The notes under the pieces: generated by a model
What the model saw: only the letters and a program-made list of their open reading frames with translations
Database searches by the model: none
What the model was told of the DNA's origin: nothing
Assembly (NCBI RefSeq): GCF_003121985.1
Contig: NZ_QEWP01000022.1
Coordinates: 1 to 64,000 of the forward strand
Source of the DNA: Marinilabilia rubra
Lineage (GTDB): Bacteria; Bacteroidota; Bacteroidia; Bacteroidales; Marinilabiliaceae
Reading direction: 5' to 3'
Length of the DNA stretch: 64,000 nucleotides
Position numbers and translations under genes: made by a program
Part shown: piece after piece, positions 61,957 to 64,000 of the stretch
How the letters are laid out: the number at the start of each line of letters is the position of its first letter
How positions within the stretch are numbered: the stretch's first letter is position 1

Positions 61957-63482
61957 TGTATAGAATATTGTTCAATAAAAGGAATGTCGTTGCATTAGTA
62001 ATTTTAGTCGTTGTTTTTTCTTTGGGGACCTACGGGATCAGACAACAAATGCACCAGCAATATAATCATGACAGCCAGTCGTTAATTCATGCAAGTACCA
62101 AAGGGTATCAAAAGTTCCTGAATTATTATTACAAAAGTTATGATCGTGTCCTGGAGGCATTAGATTATGAATGGAATGAGGCTAATAACATTGATACTGG
62201 TCTTCGGGGGAATATGGAAACCATATTAGAAATGGACAGCACTATTGTAGCGGTTGGTGCTATGTTGCATAACCAGCTTTGGGAAATACATGAAGATAGT
62301 TTGGAGGTTCCATTACCTGACATGAGGAGTTTACTGCAACCAGAGGACGAGGACGGTCGTCAAGCCTCCGTTTTAAAAGAACGCTACTTATTTGTGGGCG
62401 GTGATTCCGGGCGATATGACGCTCAATATGCCCGGGGCATTATAATTGATTTGTACCGGTTGCATGAAAAATTTATCCGGGATAATGTTTACACTTCTGT
62501 TTATCAGGTGGTAATTAACCAATATCAGCAGTGTGTTTATCATCCCGAAATTGAAAAAGTTGGCAAACATTATCCTTTGCCTGGTTATTTATTCAATAAT
62601 GAAAAGTATAATTACGAACAGTTTGATAAGTTACACCTGGCGCAATCTGACTATTTGCAAATGCCGGTATACATAGAGTACAGCTCAATGCCTTTCAGAG
62701 GAGATGAGTGGATAGTTTCAAGTGTATCGCCGGGATTTGAAGTCAAAGATATGATTGTAAGGCAGGAACGAAATATGGTTCTACTGTTTCTGTTTTTCTT
62801 GAGCACACTTCTTGGAATACTGATGTTTGGGATACTGCATTGGAAACGGGAATTTTTGTTAAGATCTTCTGCCGAACAAGAGAACCTGAATTTATTGCTG
62901 AAGCACGAAAAACAGAAAAGTGAGACAATTTCTGTTAAACTTGAACTGTTACGATCCGGGCTAAACTCCCATTTCATGTTTAATTCCTTAGGTACTGTAA
63001 AGGCCTTGCTTAGTAAGGATGATGAAATAGCCCGGAAAATGCTCTCCAATTTGTCACATTTATACCGGTATCAGTTACGCACAGAGGGAGAGCAGATGGT
63101 TACTTTGCGCGACGAGCTTGGATTTACACAAACCTATGTTGATGTTATTAATTTGCGGATGAATTCGTCTATCCGGTTAGAGATTAATAATTTATCGGAT
63201 TATTTTGACAGTAAGGTTCTGCCGGTTTCTTTACAGTTATTAGTCGAAAACTGCATCAAACACAACATTGCTACTGAGAAAGACCCATTGGTTATTACAA
63301 TAAAGGTAACAGAAGGTCGTATTTTTGTGATCAATGAATTACGCCCCAAAGTTGCTTTAGTGGAAACCAACGGGAAAGGGTTAAACAATCTGAATATCCG
63401 CTATACACTTATCACCGAGAAAGAGTGTACATTTAAAAAGGAAAATGGTCAGTTTATTGCATCTATCCCGGTCATAAATTAA
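61956..63482 (+). CDS. LytS-type sensor histidine kinase
   Basis: The ATG at 61956 overlaps the regulator's stop (TGATG) and gives 508 residues; an ATG at 61941 would add only five. An N-terminal membrane segment (NVVALVILVVVFSLGTYG) is followed by a periplasmic sensor domain (residues about 40-275), a second membrane segment (MVLLFLFFLSTLLGILMFGI), then a coiled coil. The His_kinase domain has SHFMFNSLGTVKALL with the phosphoacceptor His, and the HATPase N-box is LLVENCIKHNIAT. It works with the LytTR regulator upstream. The ligand is unknown. Confidence 0.92.
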   Translation: MYRILFNKRNVVALVILVVVFSLGTYGIRQQMHQQYNHDSQSLIHASTKGYQKFLNYYYKSYDRVLEALDYEWNEANNIDTGLRGNMETILEMDSTIVAVGAMLHNQLWEIHEDSLEVPLPDMRSLLQPEDEDGRQASVLKERYLFVGGDSGRYDAQYARGIIIDLYRLHEKFIRDNVYTSVYQVVINQYQQCVYHPEIEKVGKHYPLPGYLFNNEKYNYEQFDKLHLAQSDYLQMPVYIEYSSMPFRGDEWIVSSVSPGFEVKDMIVRQERNMVLLFLFFLSTLLGILMFGILHWKREFLLRSSAEQENLNLLLKHEKQKSETISVKLELLRSGLNSHFMFNSLGTVKALLSKDDEIARKMLSNLSHLYRYQLRTEGEQMVTLRDELGFTQTYVDVINLRMNSSIRLEINNLSDYFDSKVLPVSLQLLVENCIKHNIATEKDPLVITIKVTEGRIFVINELRPKVALVETNGKGLNNLNIRYTLITEKECTFKKENGQFIASIPVIN

Positions 63483-63626
63483 GGAGGTGTGTGGTTGTAT
63501 CTTTTTAACGAGTCACTGACTGATCCAATTTACAATTTCACTACAACAAATTACCACTTCACCCGACTGTCTTTGTAAAAAACTTCCGGATCAATTAATC
63601 TTGCCTGCTATAAGATGTTGTGATTT

Positions 63627-64000
63627 ATGAAGAAAGTATTTCAAATTATTATATTTTGTTTGATCGGCCTGGTGCCTTTGATGGGGCAGGCGCAAATAGA
63701 CAGTCAGGCTCCGATTCCATTAAATCCCAAATTGGTAAAGAAAACTTTGCCGAATGGATTTACTTATTATCTGCAAAATAATGCTTTACCTGAGAATCAA
63801 ATTCGAATGCGGTTGGTTATCAAAGCCGGATCGATTCAGGAAACAGAGGCCCAACGGGGATTTGCTCATTTTCTTGAGCACATGGTATTTAATGGAAGTA
63901 AGCATTTTCCCGAAAATTCTTTGATTGATTATTTGCAATCTATCGGAGTGGAATTTGGTGCCGATGTGAATGCATACACCGGATATGATGAAACGGTTTA
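63627..64000 (+). CDS. M16 zinc peptidase, cut by the window end
   Basis: The frame opens at 63627 with a signal peptide, MKKVFQIIIFCLIGLVPLMGQAQ, and is open to the window edge (124 codons). The core is FAHFLEHMVFNGSKHFPENS, which holds the inverted zinc motif HxxEH (HFLEH). The family (pitrilysin, insulinase-like) usually spans about 400-950 residues, so most of the gene lies outside the window. It would be a periplasmic or lipoprotein peptidase. It lies 144 bp after the kinase gene. Confidence 0.9.
   Translation, partial: MKKVFQIIIFCLIGLVPLMGQAQIDSQAPIPLNPKLVKKTLPNGFTYYLQNNALPENQIRMRLVIKAGSIQETEAQRGFAHFLEHMVFNGSKHFPENSLIDYLQSIGVEFGADVNAYTGYDETV

Noticed and set aside
1-64000. tRNA, rRNA or riboswitch
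   Set aside because: I scanned the intergenic regions for tRNA-like T-loops and conserved riboswitch cores and saw none; a covariance-model search was not possible here.

Overview
The window looks like chromosomal DNA of a Bacteroidota bacterium, probably a marine or sediment member of the Bacteroidales/Marinilabiliales side. The grounds are type IX secretion C-terminal tails on two large exported proteins (6535-8031, 53795-56365), two head-GIN (DUF2807) proteins, a DUF6588 outer-membrane protein, a CarboxypepD_reg-type TonB receptor, lipoprotein signals of Bacteroidota style, and promoter elements of the TAnnTTTG class. The taxonomic level below phylum is inference. No phage, plasmid, CRISPR, rRNA or tRNA locus was seen.

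Layout. 1-4.7 kb is an unstable, repeat-rich stretch: a tandem hairpin array, an HU-like DNA-binding protein, a small outer-membrane protein, a PAS-LuxR regulator, and two or three short exported-peptide or lipoprotein genes in decay. 4.7-8.5 kb holds a metallopeptidase-like protein, an orphan LutA-type protein, a secreted beta-helix protein and exported MsrB. 8.5-12.4 kb is a copper island on the minus strand: a regulator fusing an HMA-like metal-binding domain to an AraC helix-turn-helix, then CopA, a CopZ-like chaperone and periplasmic MsrB. 12.4-31.8 kb is housekeeping and metabolism: M3 peptidase, a SPOR-like protein, nitroreductase, YdcF-like protein, DASH cryptochrome, radical SAM protein, DJ-1 protein, a three-domain acyl-ACP synthetase/ACP/acyltransferase, a uracil/xanthine permease, TauE, a YiiX-like hydrolase and PhzF. 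31.8-35.6 kb pairs a TonB-dependent receptor with a cytochrome c-PQQ sugar dehydrogenase. 36-48 kb has signalling and peptidase genes: PAS histidine kinase, S9 peptidase, a DUF2089/Yip1 pair, a chemoreceptor and GH20 hexosaminidase.

48.8-56.4 kb is the most system-like region: a receiver-domain protein, a TPR plus YaiO-type beta-barrel protein, a membrane-anchored helical-repeat protein and a PgaC-like processive glycosyltransferase in a tightly packed operon, followed by hemerythrin and a large T9SS-secreted TIM-barrel hydrolase. It reads as an exopolysaccharide synthesis, export and trimming locus, comparable in logic to Pga but with different parts. 56.9-64 kb holds an acyl-CoA synthetase, a SulP transporter with a broken partial duplicate, a LytTR/LytS two-component pair and the start of an M16 peptidase.

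Across the window lies a family of about 120-160 bp non-coding elements (ten copies found) with imperfect 13-bp terminal inverted repeats. Five copies have perfect 6-bp target-site duplications. This is a MITE family, and it has inserted between the genes of the copper island and directly against a start codon at 30247. A second, larger palindromic element lies at 56362-56530, and a third family at 19.7 and 36.0 kb.
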